Translations under genes and position numbers: made by a program | The notes under the pieces: model-generated | The model's input: the letters and a program-made list of their open reading frames with translations, nothing else | Databases searched by the model: none | Told to the model about the DNA's origin: nothing | In this document: positions 54,521-63,912 of the stretch, piece after piece | How positions within the stretch are numbered: the stretch's first letter is position 1 | How the letters are laid out: each line of letters opens with the position of its first letter | Origin: Phycicoccus sp. HDW14 | GTDB lineage: Bacteria; Actinomycetota; Actinomycetes; Actinomycetales; Dermatophilaceae | Assembly: GCF_011383005.1 (NCBI RefSeq) | Contig: NZ_CP049935.1 | Span: 2,232,001-2,296,000 of the forward strand | DNA: 64,000 bases | Direction: 5' to 3'

Positions 54521-55251
54521 CTCGATCTTGGCCAGCCCCACGACGGCGACGAGGGAGAGCAGGAGCAGCACGAGCGCGGTCCAGGCCTCCCGGTCGGTGG
54601 GTGGGTCGGCGTGGTCGTCGGCGGCGAGCACCTCGCCCTCGCCCGTGACCGGCAGGAAGAAGTCGCGGTGCCGGACGGTCTGGGTGACGACGAACGCGGC
54701 GTAGAGCACCACGGAGGCGACGGCCGCGAAGGCCAGCTGCCCACCGGTGAACTCGGGTCCGGCCTGCCCGGTGGTGAAGGTCGGCAGGACGAGGCAGGTG
54801 GCGGCGAGCGCGGCGACCGTGGCCAGTGCGCCACCGGTGCCCTCGGCGTTGAAGTTCGCGAACCCGAAGCGCCGGGCGCCGAGCAGCAGGGACAGGCCCA
54901 TGATCCCGTTGACGGTGATCATCACGGCGGCGAAGACGGTGTCGCGGGCCAGGGTCGCCGCCTCGTCGCCGCCGCTGAGCATCAGCGTGACGATGAGCGA
55001 GACCTCGATGACGGTGACCGCGACGGCGAGCACGAGCGACCCGAACGGCTCACCGACCCGGTGCGCGACGACCTCGGCGTGGTGCACGGCGGCGAGCACC
55101 GCGAGCGCCAGGAGCAGGGCCACGACGAGGACGAGCACGGGCCCGAGGTCGCGCCCCCACGTCGCCGCGAGGGCCACGAGACCGACGACGGGGCGAACGT
55201 CCAGGTGCGGGCGAGGACCGGATGCGTTCCGGCAGCGGCCACCTCAGCCAC
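54140..55251 (-). CDS. Calcium/proton antiporter (Cax/ChaA family), frame interrupted near the N-terminus
   Basis: A Ca2+:H+ exchanger with about 11 helices in two halves. The alpha repeats include [20 protein letters not shown] and [46 protein letters not shown], each with the ion-binding Glu. The frame breaks at 55190-55193 (minus strand TTCGCCCCGTCG); one extra base joins [14 protein letters not shown] to [17 protein letters not shown], giving 370 residues from GTG 55251. That start overlaps the folD stop by 8 bases, so it is translated with folD. Convergent with the GNAT gene. Confidence 0.87.
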
Positions 55252-56124
55252 TTCCCGGGTGCAGACCGGCGGCGCGCTCGGCGGCCTCGACGACGTTGGA
55301 CAGCAGCATCGCGCGGGTCATCGGCCCGACCCCGCCGGGGTTGGGGCTGACGAAGCCCGCGACGTCCCACACGTCGTCGGCGACGTCGCCGGCCACCCGG
55401 GCCTTGCCGGACGCGTCGTCGACGAGGCGGGAGACCCCGACGTCGAGGACGGCCGCACCGGGCTTGACCATGTCGGCGGTGACGATGCCGGGGACGCCGG
55501 CCGCGGCCACGACGATGTCGGCCTGGCGGACCTCGGCCGCGAGGTCGCGGGTCCCGGTGTGGCAGAGGGTGACCGTGGCGTTCTCGGAGCGTCGGGTGAG
55601 GATGAGCCCCAGCGGGCGGCCCACCGTGATGCCGCGCCCGACGACGACGACCTTGGCGCCGGCGATCGGCACGTCGTACCGGCGCAGCAGCTCGACGCAG
55701 CCGACGGGGGTGCACGGCAACGGGGCGGGCTCGCCGAGGACGAGCCAGCCGAGGTTCGTGGGGTGCAGGCCGTCGACGTCCTTGGCGGGGTCGACGGCAG
55801 ACAGGATCGCGTTCTCGTCGAGGCCGGTGGGCTGCTGGACGATGAAGCCGGTGCACGCGGGGTCCTCGTTGAGCGCGCGGACGACGGCGAGCACCTCCTC
55901 GAGGGTCGACCCGAGGGCAGGTCGTGGCGCATCGAGTGGATGCCGATCTCGGCGCAGTCCTTGTGCTTGGCGCCGACGTACCACCGGCTTCCCGGGTCGT
56001 CGCCGACGAGCACCGTCCCGAGGCCCGGCACCACACCGCGTTCGGCGAGGGCGGCCACGCGGGCGCGCAGCTCGTCCTTGATCGTCGCGAGGATCGCCTT
56101 GCCGTCGAGAGTCGTGGCCGTCAC
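55244..56124 (-). CDS. folD: Methylenetetrahydrofolate dehydrogenase/cyclohydrolase, frame interrupted
   Basis: Bifunctional one-carbon enzyme interconverting methylene- and formyl-tetrahydrofolate. [27 protein letters not shown] with catalytic Tyr and Lys, [61 protein letters not shown] and [14 protein letters not shown] are standard. The frame breaks at 55915-55917 (minus strand CTGCCCTCGGG); one extra base gives [21 protein letters not shown] and 293 residues. GTG at 56124 with AAGAAT six bases before it. It is the housekeeping folD, in contrast to the folD-like gene at 45606. Confidence 0.93.
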
Positions 56125-56327
56125 GCCACCATTCTTCCATCGGTCGGGGCGGCCCCCGACGACGTCCGGCGGGGCAGCCCCTCTGCTCCACCGCCCCGCC
56201 GGCGCCCGGCACCCACCCTCGCGGGCGGCACCGTGCAGGGGGTTCGGACCCGGGCGGCCCGCGGATGGGTCCCCACGCCGGGGGCCTGACCTCCCACGAT
56301 GGCGCTGGAGTGACTAGCGTGACCCCT

Positions 56328-56677
56328 GTGGCGAAGTACGCGGTGAACGAGGCGGGCGCGGCCCACGTCCGCGCGCTCATCGACGCCCACCAGTACGTGC
56401 TCGACAGCGACTGGGGCGAGGTCCAGCCCGACGCGGCGGCCCAGAACGCCTACCTCGAGCGGCACGGCTGGGACGCGTACGCCGCCTGGCACCTCGGGCT
56501 CACCGAGGGCCGGGCGAGGAGACCAAGGCCCGGTACGCGTTCGTCGCCGGTGACTTCCGCCGGGTCCACCGCAGCGCCCTCATCGCCTGCGTCTACCGGG
56601 CGTCGGAGTGGCGCCACAAGGAGGTCGAGCTCGCCGCGCACGACCTCCTCCAGCACCTCGACGCGACGAGCGCGTGA
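56328..56677 (+). CDS. Small conserved hypothetical protein, frame interrupted
   Basis: I do not recognise a named family. The frame opens at GTG 56328, seven bases after TAGCGT (leaderless). It encodes [34 protein letters not shown], an aromatic-rich [17 protein letters not shown], and after a break near 56506-56514 (GAGGGCCGGGCGAGG, one base missing) [40 protein letters not shown], 116 residues in total. It looks like a small soluble helical protein. Its stop overlaps the GTG of the membrane acyltransferase-like gene. Confidence 0.65.
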
Positions 56678-57849
56678 GCACCGACCAGACCACCCGCCGG
56701 TCCGGCCGGCACCGTTCGGGCGGACGCGTGTCGGTGCCCGCGCGCATCGCCCCGGGCGCGGCGGGCCCCCGGCTGCCCGGCCTCGACCTCGCCCGCGGCC
56801 TCGCCGTGCTCTCGATGCTCGTCGCCCACCTGAGCCCCGTCGGTGGCGTCCTCGACCTCAGCGAGTACCTGACGGCACCGCTGTTCGCCGTGCTCGTCGG
56901 GGCCGCGATGGGCCTGGTCCTCGCCCGACCCGGCACCGACCCGGTCCGCTTCGTCGCCGACAACGCGCTGCGCGGGCTGCTGCTCGTCGCCCTCGGGGTG
57001 ATGCTCCAGGCCCTGTACCCGCAGATCGACGTCGTCCTGCCCTACCTCGGCGTGCTCGTCGTCGTGCTGGCCCCACTCGCCGTGGCACTGCACCGGCTGC
57101 CGGTGCTCACGCTCGGGCTCGCCGTGGGGGCGGCGGTGCTCGGGCCGGTCGTCACGGAGCGGGCCCGCGACGCCCTCGTCTCCGGCGGGCCGGCCACCGG
57201 CACCGGCGCGCGGCACCTCCTCGACTGGCTCGCGGCCGGCCCCAGCTACCGGCTCGTGTCCTTCCTCCCGATGGCCCTCGGCGGGCTCGCCCTGGCCCTC
57301 CTGCTGCCCCGGCTCGCCGCGTGGCGTCCCGCGGCCGGTGTCGCCGCGGTGCTGCTGGCGGCGGCCGGTGTGGTGCACGCCCTCGGCGCGGCCTCGAGCG
57401 GCGGGGCCGCGCCTTACTCCGGGACCACCGCCGAGGTGGTTGCCGGCTCGCTCCTCGCGGCCGGCGTCGTCGCGGCGTCGTGCGCGCTCGCCGACGTGGC
57501 CGCGGTGGCGCGGTGGGGGATCCGCGCGCTCGACCCCGTCCTCTCGCTCGGCCGGCTGGCCCTGACGGCCTACACGGTGCAGGTGCTGTTCCTCGCCGTC
57601 GTGGCGGCCGTGCGCGGCGGCGCCCGTGACGACACCTGGCCGGTCCTCCTGCTGACGACCGCGGTCGTCGTCGGGTCGGCCTGGCTGCTCGACCGCACGT
57701 GGGGCACGGGTCCGCTGGAGCTCGTCGTCCGGCTCGCCCGGCTGCCCGACGGGTGGCAGCCCGGGGCGGCCCTCAGCGACGCGGTCAGCGCGGCACGGCA
57801 GCGGCGAGGGCCTCCAGAGCCGCCGGGAAGCACTCCGCCGGAGGAGTGA
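56674..57849 (+). CDS. Membrane acyltransferase-like protein (DUF1624/HGSNAT or DUF418 type)
   Basis: A 391-residue protein with about ten helices. The first segment, LPGLDLARGLAVLSMLVAHLSPVG, with Arg and Asp in helix 1 and a downstream His, is the pattern of heparan-glucosaminide acetyltransferase-like (DUF1624) and DUF418 proteins, which transfer acyl groups across the membrane or have unknown function. Near the end, LDPVLSLGRLALTAYTVQVLF is a second conserved DUF418 feature. GTG start overlaps the small gene stop. Its last 65 bases overlap the convergent allG end. Confidence 0.75.
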   Translation: MSTDQTTRRSGRHRSGGRVSVPARIAPGAAGPRLPGLDLARGLAVLSMLVAHLSPVGGVLDLSEYLTAPLFAVLVGAAMGLVLARPGTDPVRFVADNALRGLLLVALGVMLQALYPQIDVVLPYLGVLVVVLAPLAVALHRLPVLTLGLAVGAAVLGPVVTERARDALVSGGPATGTGARHLLDWLAAGPSYRLVSFLPMALGGLALALLLPRLAAWRPAAGVAAVLLAAAGVVHALGAASSGGAAPYSGTTAEVVAGSLLAAGVVAASCALADVAAVARWGIRALDPVLSLGRLALTAYTVQVLFLAVVAAVRGGARDDTWPVLLLTTAVVVGSAWLLDRTWGTGPLELVVRLARLPDGWQPGAALSDAVSAARQRRGPPEPPGSTPPEE

Positions 57850-59191
57850 CGAGGCCGGCACCGACCTGGCCGGTCCCCGCCACCCGACCGGCCATCCCGG
57901 TGTTGATCTGCGGCAGCTCGCCGGTGCGAACGACCTTCGTGACGTCGATGCCGACCGGCGTGCCGCGGAACCCGAGCACCGGAACCTGGAACAGCGGGTG
58001 CTCGCCGACGGTCACCTCGTACATCCGGCGGGTGGCGCGCAGCGCGAACGGAACGTCCCCGCCGACGAAGCGGACGATGGCCGGCGCGGCGGCCATCGCG
58101 AACCCGCCGATGCCGCCGGTCTCGGTGATCGCCGAGTCGCCGATGTCGGGGTTCGCGTCGTCGGGTCCGTAGTCGCCGAGGAAGAGCCCTTCCGGGGTGT
58201 TCGCGGGCCCGGTGAACCACTGGTCGCCGGTGCCGGAGACGCGGATGCCGAAGTCGGTGCCGTTGCGGGCCATCGTCGTGACGACCGTCGAACCGGGGAT
58301 GCCCTCGGCCGCCCGGGTGGCCAGCTTGCAGGCGGGCATCCCGAGGTTGAGGAAGAAGTGCTCGTTGGCGCCCGAGAAGCGCACGGCCTCGGCGACGTCG
58401 GAGGAGGGGGCGTCGGCGGTGATCATGCCGGGCAGCAGCTCACGCAGGAGCATCAGCGAGCCGGCGCGGTTGCGGTTGTGGCCCTCGTCGCCCATCTGGA
58501 GCATCTGGGCGATGACGGCGCGGACGTCGACCGGCCCCGTGGAGCGGACGGCCTGCCGGAGGATCGGGCCGAGGACAGCGCCCATCCAGCGCAGCCGGTC
58601 GATGACCTCGGGGCCGTACGCGCCGTAGCGCAGGACCTTGCCGAGCCCCTCGTTGAGAGAGCACCACGAGGTGTTGCCGTGCACGTCGTCGCGCAGCACG
58701 TAGACCCACATCGAGGGGCTGATGACCCCGGCCATCGGTCCGACGGCTCCACGGTGGTGACACGGTTCGAGGTCGAACTCGCCTGCCGCGAGGCGCCGTT
58801 CGGCGTCCTCGGCCGTGTCGGCGAGCCCCTCGAGGAGGACGGCTCCGATGAGGGCGCCGCGCAGGGGCCCGGACGCGCGGTCCCAGCCGATGGGCGGGCC
58901 GGCGTGCAGGAAGGTGCCGCGCTCGAGGCCGAGGGCCTCGGCGGCCGGCGCGACGTCGACGAGGACGGCCTCGGCGGAGGTCATCCGGGCCAGGGCCGTG
59001 GCGTTGGCGGCCTCGCGGCGCGGGTCGGCCATCACCCGGGCCAGGGCGACCTCCGTGCCGGGCATCGGGGGGTGCCAGCCGACCTCGGTGACCGGCACGG
59101 CCTGCTCGCGCAGGGCGGCGGCGAAGAGCGCGACACCGGACGTGGCGACGACCGGGTCGGCGGCGAGGAGTCCGTGCAGCGGGGCGGTCAT
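57785..59191 (-). CDS. allG: DUF1116 protein, oxamate transcarbamylase subunit AllG (YlbE) type
   Basis: A 468-residue DUF1116 protein. LARVMADPRREAANATALARMTSAEAVLVDV, GPPIGWDRASGPLRGALIGAVLLEG, CHHRGAVGPMAGVISPSMWVYVLRD, GNTSWCSLNEGLGKVLRYGAYG and the C-terminal GIGGFAMAAAPAIVRFVGGD are characteristic blocks. In E. coli the homologue AllG (YlbE) with AllF and AllH makes up the oxamate carbamoyltransferase that splits oxalurate to oxamate and carbamoyl phosphate in allantoin use. ATG overlaps the allF stop. Last gene of the operon; substrate in this organism is inferred, not shown. Confidence 0.82.
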   Translation of the reverse strand: MTAPLHGLLAADPVVATSGVALFAAALREQAVPVTEVGWHPPMPGTEVALARVMADPRREAANATALARMTSAEAVLVDVAPAAEALGLERGTFLHAGPPIGWDRASGPLRGALIGAVLLEGLADTAEDAERRLAAGEFDLEPCHHRGAVGPMAGVISPSMWVYVLRDDVHGNTSWCSLNEGLGKVLRYGAYGPEVIDRLRWMGAVLGPILRQAVRSTGPVDVRAVIAQMLQMGDEGHNRNRAGSLMLLRELLPGMITADAPSSDVAEAVRFSGANEHFFLNLGMPACKLATRAAEGIPGSTVVTTMARNGTDFGIRVSGTGDQWFTGPANTPEGLFLGDYGPDDANPDIGDSAITETGGIGGFAMAAAPAIVRFVGGDVPFALRATRRMYEVTVGEHPLFQVPVLGFRGTPVGIDVTKVVRTGELPQINTGMAGRVAGTGQVGAGLVTPPAECFPAALEALAAAVPR

Positions 59192-60678
59192 CGGGTGGCT
59201 CCCAGGGCGGCGACGGCGTGGCGGGCGGCAGCGGCGTTGGACAGGAACACGGAGGCGCCGGCGGCGGCGAGGGCGTCGGCGCAACGGGCGCGGCCCTGAG
59301 GGTCGGCATCGGTGCCGGAGAGCGACACCACGACCGGCAACGCACGGCCGTCCGCGTGGGCGGTGGCGCGGGCCGCCCGCACGGCGTCGGCGAGCTCGCC
59401 GGCGGGGTCGGGGTGGGCGCCGTGGCCGAGGACGAGGTCCACCAGCAGCACGCCGCACGTGGGGTCGGCGGCCTCGGTGGCGATGCGCGCCGTGCGCAGG
59501 GTCGGGTCGATCATCGGGTGGGCCCGGCCCCGGGTCAGCTCGTCGGCTCCGAAGTCGACGACGACGTGGCCGGGGTCGGTGAGGTCGGGGCCGAGTGCGG
59601 GCTCGTGGCCGAGGTTGGACGCGATGGCCCCGAGGTCGTCGGCGGCGACGAGGAGGGCCTCCTCGGCGAGGGTGCCTCCGCAGAAGAGACCGCGCAGGGA
59701 CGGCCCGCGGGTGAGGCCGGGGTCGTCGGGGTCGGCCTGTGTCGCAGCCCAGTCCGGCACGGTGACGCCCTCGGCGGCCAGCGCCTGCTCGAGCGCTGCG
59801 GTGAGGTCGGGACGGCCGGCGCCGAGGGTGGCCCAGTGGACGCGCAGGCCGAGGGCGTCGGCCTCCGCGCGGACGTCGTCGAGCACGGCGTCGTCCGGCG
59901 GCTTGGACACGACGAGCACCCACTCGGTGGCGGCGTCGGCGGCCAGGGCGCGCAGGGCCTGCCGGGTGGAACGGCCAGCGACGGCGGCCTTGAGGTCGCG
60001 CCCGCCGACGCCGAGGCAGTGGCTGACGCCCACACCGGCCGCGTCGAGGAGGCACATCGCCTGCTGCGCACCGGTTCCCGAGGCGGCGACGATGCCGACG
60101 GGGCCGGGGACGACGACGTTGGCGAAGCCCAGGGCGACACCGCCGACGAGCGCGGTGCCGCAGTCGGGACCCATGACGAGCACGTCGGCGGCGGCGGCGG
60201 CCTCCTTGAGCGCCACCTCGTCCTCGACGGAGACGTTGTCGGAGAACAGCATCACCGAGGCGCCGGCGGCGATGGCGTCGTAGGTCTCGGTGACGGCGTG
60301 GGCGCCCGGGACGGAGACGAGGGCGAGCCCGGCACCGGATCGACGGACCGCCGAGCCGAGCGTGCCCGGCGGCACCTCGTCGTCGGCACCGGTTCCGCCG
60401 GTCGGGGCCGACAGCGCGCGCAGGGCGTCGTCGACGGCGGTGACCCCGGTGGCGACGGCCTCCTCGTCGACGGTCCGCAGGGCGACGACGAGGTCGTTCG
60501 GGCCGGCGTCGCCGGGTACCTCGAACCCCATGCCGCGCAGCACCTCGACGTTGAGCTCGGTGGCCATCGCGACCTGGGCCGCCTCGACCCCGGCGGCACC
60601 GGCGACCGTGCGCGACACCTGCAACAGGCTCACCGAGTCGTGGTACGCGCCGCGGCGCAGCTCGACGTGGACGGTCAT
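59188..60678 (-). CDS. allF: FdrA-family protein, oxamate transcarbamylase subunit AllF type
   Basis: This 496-residue protein is FdrA-like, with CoA-ligase (SucD/SucC-like) folds: VELRRGAYHDSVSLLQVSR at the start, MATELNVEVLRGMGFEVPGDAGPNDLVVALR, FSDNVSVEDEVALKEAA, VMGPDCGTALVGGVALGFANVV, GIVAASGTGAQQAMCLLDAAGVGVSHCLGVGGRDL and a C-terminal VVDFGADELTRGRAHPMIDPTLR. The E. coli homologue FdrA was renamed AllF. It sits between allH and allG with 4-base overlaps at both ends, as expected for subunits of one complex. Confidence 0.85.
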   Translation of the reverse strand: MTVHVELRRGAYHDSVSLLQVSRTVAGAAGVEAAQVAMATELNVEVLRGMGFEVPGDAGPNDLVVALRTVDEEAVATGVTAVDDALRALSAPTGGTGADDEVPPGTLGSAVRRSGAGLALVSVPGAHAVTETYDAIAAGASVMLFSDNVSVEDEVALKEAAAAADVLVMGPDCGTALVGGVALGFANVVVPGPVGIVAASGTGAQQAMCLLDAAGVGVSHCLGVGGRDLKAAVAGRSTRQALRALAADAATEWVLVVSKPPDDAVLDDVRAEADALGLRVHWATLGAGRPDLTAALEQALAAEGVTVPDWAATQADPDDPGLTRGPSLRGLFCGGTLAEEALLVAADDLGAIASNLGHEPALGPDLTDPGHVVVDFGADELTRGRAHPMIDPTLRTARIATEAADPTCGVLLVDLVLGHGAHPDPAGELADAVRAARATAHADGRALPVVVSLSGTDADPQGRARCADALAAAGASVFLSNAAAARHAVAALGATR

Positions 60679-61513
60679 GCGGCGGTCCTCCCGGTGGCGG
60701 CGAGCGGGTCGAGGGCGGCGCCGAGGCCGGCGACGAGGTCGGCCCCGGAGGTGTGGCCGACGGCGAGCACCGGCGGGAGCGCGGCGCGGGTGGCGGCGAG
60801 GTCACCGGCCGCGACGGCGTCGACGAGCGCGACCACCTCGGGGGTGGCCCACCCGTCGAGGGCCGCGGCGAGCAGGGACGCGGAGACGGCCGTCGTGGCG
60901 TGCAGCCGGGCCCGGACGGCCGCGGCCAGCGGGTCGGGGCGACCCCGGGGCGGGACGTGCCCGAGCGCCCGACGCACGAGCAGTGCACCGGCGAGGGCGT
61001 CGTCGCCGCTCGGCGTGAGTCCGGGCCCCCGCCCGACGAGGCGCCCGACCGCCTGCTCGGGTGCGGTGGCCGTCAGGGCCTCGACGACGGCCGGCGCGAG
61101 CCAGTCGGGCGCGGCGGGGCATCCCCCAGCGAGCGCCGACCGCACCGGACCGGTCGCCGCGTGCGCGACGGCACCCCGGGCCACGCGGGCCGGGCGCCAG
61201 GTCCGCACGCCGCGCACGGTGAGGGCCGGGAACGCGAGGGTCCCCGCCCCGACGACGACCACGTCGCCGGCCACGACGCCGAGCTCGAGCCGGTCGCAGG
61301 GCTCCCCCAGCCGGACGGCCCCCGGCAGCGCGAGGGCGTCGTGGCCGAGCACGGGCAGGACCCGGTCGGCGGCCGCGAGGTAGGCGCCCGCGCGGTGCAC
61401 CCCCAGGACGACGAGCGGCCGGCGCGGGCAGCGGACGAGGTCGGCGGTGAGGGGCGAGAGGGCCCCGGGAGCACGAGCCGACCGCGCGAGGGGGCCTGCG
61501 CGGGCGAGGGCAT
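60675..61513 (-). CDS. allH: DUF2877 protein, oxamate transcarbamylase subunit AllH (YlbF) type, frame interrupted
   Basis: DUF2877 is shown by VRGVRTWRPARVARG, the phosphate-type loop VGRGPGLTPSGDDALAGALLVRRALG and LLAAALDGWATPEVVALVDAVAAGD with a C-terminal VLAVGHTSGADLVAGLG. ATG 61513 is six bases after TAGCGT on the minus strand (leaderless position), but its frame joins the body only if one base is added near 61461-61469 (GGGGCCC); this gives LVLPGALSPLTADLVRCP and 279 residues. A GTG at 61535 in the body frame is the alternative start. First gene of the all operon, divergent from pucR. Confidence 0.78.
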
Positions 61514-61519
61514 ACGGAG

Positions 61520-61547
61520 ACGCTAGTGACGGCACTACAGTGGCCGG
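61520..61547. promoter_or_regulatory. Overlapping divergent leaderless promoters with a dyad between allH and pucR
   Basis: On the minus strand TAGCGT (61525-61520) is six bases before the allH ATG; on the plus strand TACAGT (61536-61541) is six bases before the pucR ATG. Between and across them TAGTG-ACGG-CACTA (61524-61537) is a dyad with 5-base arms. A regulator bound there would affect both genes; PucR itself is the obvious candidate. Confidence 0.6.
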
Positions 61548-62909
61548 ATGGTCAGAGTTGCCAACGATGGGCCGAAGGACGCACAGACCTTGCCAGCCCC
61601 GGCTCCCGCCTCCCCGGAGTCCGACCCGGCCGCCCTCGCCGCCCTCGTCGAGCAGCAGCGGGCCCTCCTCGAGCGCGAGGACGAGGTGCACCGCGTCCTC
61701 GTCCGTGTCGTCCTCGACGGCGGCGGCCTGTCCGAGGTCGCCGAGGCGGTCGCGGGCTTCTACGGCGGGGCGGCCGCCGTCACGACGACCGACGGACGGC
61801 TCGTGGCGAGCGCCGGCGCCCTCGAGGACCTCCCGGACGTCACCGCGCTGCCGTGCTTCGACCGCACCGGCCGGCTGCTCGTCGAGGACGAGCCCGTCGG
61901 GTGGCGCGACCCCGCCGGCCCGGCCGACCCGACCCGCGCCCTGGTGCGCATCGTCGCCGGCTCCTCCGAGCTCGGCGTGCTCGGCGCCTTCTCCCCCGGT
62001 CCGGCCCTGAGCCCCACCGACGTCCACGTCCTCGAGCGGGCCGCCACGGTGGCCGCGCTGGCCATCACCAAGGAGCAGGCCGTCGCCGCGGTCGAGGGCC
62101 GCTACCGCGCCGAGTTCCTCCGTGACCTGCTCGCCGGGCGCGGGGGCGAGCCCGCCGACGCCGCGTCGCACGCCGCGTCGCTCGGGTGGGACGTCGCCCG
62201 GCCGCTCGTCGTCGTCGTCGCCGAAACGGACGAGAACGACGCCGAGACCACCCGGTCGGCCGAGGAGGTGCGGGTCCTCCAGGACAGATTCGCCCGCGCG
62301 TGGGCCCAGGCCGTCCGAGCCCGCGACACCTCCATCGCGGTCGCCGGCTTCAGCCAGGAGGTCGTCGTCCTCCAGCCCGTCGAGGAGGACGCGGACGCCG
62401 AGGCCGTGCTGCGCCGGGTCGGCGAGCTCGTGCGGGTCGTGCGCGGCGACGGGGGCGGTGGTCGGCGGACGTTCACGGTCGGGGTGTCGCGCACCGTGTC
62501 GTCGGTCGCCGACCTGCGCCGGGCGTACGAGGAGGCCGAGACCGCCGTGCAGGTCGGCCGGCAGGTGGAGGGCGGCTCGGGCGTCGCGCACTTCGACCAG
62601 CTGGGCATCTACCGGTTGCTCGCCCTCGTCCCCGACTCGGCCGACCTGCGGCGCTTCGTCACCGAGAGCCTCGGCGAGCTGGCCACCGACGCCTCCCCCG
62701 AGAACGCCGACCTGCGGCACACGCTCTCGGTGCTCATCGACACCAACCTCAACGTCGCCGAGACCGCCCGGCGGCTGTTCTTCCACTACAACACGCTGCG
62801 CTACCGGATCGCCAAGCTCGAGCGGATGCTCGGCCCGTTCACCACCGACCCGCAGCTGCGGCTCACCCTCGCCCTGGCCTTGCGGGTGCACCGGATGAAG
62901 GGCCTCTGA
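61548..62909 (+). CDS. PucR-type transcriptional regulator
   Basis: A 453-residue regulator with a GGDEF-like/CdaR central region and a C-terminal PucR helix-turn-helix: TLSVLIDTNLNVAETARRLFFHYNTLRYRIAKLERMLGPFTTDPQLRLTLALALRVHRM. Residues 1-160 form a sensory region of GAF-like character (GGLSEVAEAVAGFYGGAAAVTTTDGRLVASAGAL). PucR proteins control purine and allantoin catabolism, matching the divergent allHFG operon. Leaderless start by the TACAGT box. Intact frame. Confidence 0.88.
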   Translation: MVRVANDGPKDAQTLPAPAPASPESDPAALAALVEQQRALLEREDEVHRVLVRVVLDGGGLSEVAEAVAGFYGGAAAVTTTDGRLVASAGALEDLPDVTALPCFDRTGRLLVEDEPVGWRDPAGPADPTRALVRIVAGSSELGVLGAFSPGPALSPTDVHVLERAATVAALAITKEQAVAAVEGRYRAEFLRDLLAGRGGEPADAASHAASLGWDVARPLVVVVAETDENDAETTRSAEEVRVLQDRFARAWAQAVRARDTSIAVAGFSQEVVVLQPVEEDADAEAVLRRVGELVRVVRGDGGGGRRTFTVGVSRTVSSVADLRRAYEEAETAVQVGRQVEGGSGVAHFDQLGIYRLLALVPDSADLRRFVTESLGELATDASPENADLRHTLSVLIDTNLNVAETARRLFFHYNTLRYRIAKLERMLGPFTTDPQLRLTLALALRVHRMKGL

Positions 62910-62923
62910 CCGCCCGTCCACCT

Positions 62924-62997
62924 CGGCTCGCGAGCCCGACCGGTGGTCGCGAGCCGCGCCGACCCGGCTCCGCAACGACCCGCACGGCTCGCGAGCC
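62924..62997. repeat. Repeated palindrome GGCTCGCGAGCC after pucR
   Basis: The 12-base palindrome occurs at 62925-62936 and 62986-62997, with a partial copy TCGCGAGCCG at 62946-62956. The first and partial copies form a 10-base stem with a 12-base loop. The intergenic region 62910-63063 contains nothing else I can recognise; termination of pucR is the likely use. Confidence 0.5.
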
Positions 62998-63063
62998 GGC
63001 CGTGGTGGAGCCCGCGCTGGAGCCCGCACGCGCCACCGGGCACGGGGGTGGGACGATCGCGCC

Positions 63064-63885
63064 ATGACCGCACCCGACGACGTCTACACGCACGGGCACG
63101 AGGAAGCGGTCCTGCGCTCCCACCGGTGGCGGACGGTCGAGAACTCGGCCGCGTACCTGCTGCCACACATCACCGAGACCTCGCGCATCCTCGACGTCGG
63201 CTGCGGACCGGGCACCATCACCCTCGACCTCGCACGACGGGCCGGCGCGGGCCGCGTCGTCGGCACCGACCGGTCGGAGGCCGTCGTCGAGGAGGCTCGC
63301 GCTGCGGCCGCGCGGACCGGCCTGACGAACGTCGAGCTCACCGTGGGCGACGTGTACGCGCTCGACCACGCGGCCGGCTCGTTCGACGTCGTGCACGCCC
63401 ACCAGGTGCTCCAACACCTCACCGACCCCGTCGCCGCGCTCCGCGAGATGGGCCGGGTCTGCCGCCCCGGCGGCCTCGTCGCGGTCCGCGACGCCGACTA
63501 CTCGGCCTTCACCTGGTCCCCGGCCGTGCCCGAGCTCGACGACTGGCTCGACCTGTACCGGGAGGTGGCCCGCGGGAACGCCGCGGAGCCGGACGCCGGC
63601 CGCCACCTCAAGGGCTGGGCCCTGGCGGCCGGGCTCGAGGTGGTCTCGTCGACCGCCGGGGCCTGGTGCTTCTCCACCGCGGACGACGTCGCGTGGTGGG
63701 GCAGCACGTGGGCCGAGCGGGTGCTCACGTCCGGCCTGGCCGAGCAGGCGCTCGAGCGGGGGCTCGCGTGCGCCGCCGACCTCGACCGCCTCGCGGCGGG
63801 CTGGCGGCGCTGGGCCGCCGCACCCGACGCATGGTTCGCCGTGCTCCACGGTGAGCTGCTGTGCACCCCGAAGGCCGTGGGCTGA
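63064..63885 (+). CDS. Class I SAM-dependent methyltransferase
   Basis: A 273-residue methyltransferase: motif I ILDVGCGPGTITLDLARRAG, acidic VVGTDRSEAVVEEARAAA, GDVYALDHAAGSFDVVHAHQVLQHLTDPVAALREMGRVCRPGGLVAVRDADYSAF. The size and C-terminal SSTAGAWCFSTADDVAWWGSTWAERV part resemble UbiE/COQ5-like proteins with an extra helical domain. Substrate unknown. No partner gene is obvious; the palindromic repeat upstream separates it from pucR. Confidence 0.85.
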   Translation: MTAPDDVYTHGHEEAVLRSHRWRTVENSAAYLLPHITETSRILDVGCGPGTITLDLARRAGAGRVVGTDRSEAVVEEARAAAARTGLTNVELTVGDVYALDHAAGSFDVVHAHQVLQHLTDPVAALREMGRVCRPGGLVAVRDADYSAFTWSPAVPELDDWLDLYREVARGNAAEPDAGRHLKGWALAAGLEVVSSTAGAWCFSTADDVAWWGSTWAERVLTSGLAEQALERGLACAADLDRLAAGWRRWAAAPDAWFAVLHGELLCTPKAVG

Positions 63886-63912
63886 CGGCGAGGCCGCCTC
63901 GCCGGTCGACCC

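Noticed and set aside
63886-63912. Short gap before the final minus-strand fragment.
   Set aside because: Too short and featureless to assign, apart from a weak match to the TCGACCCT hairpin family.
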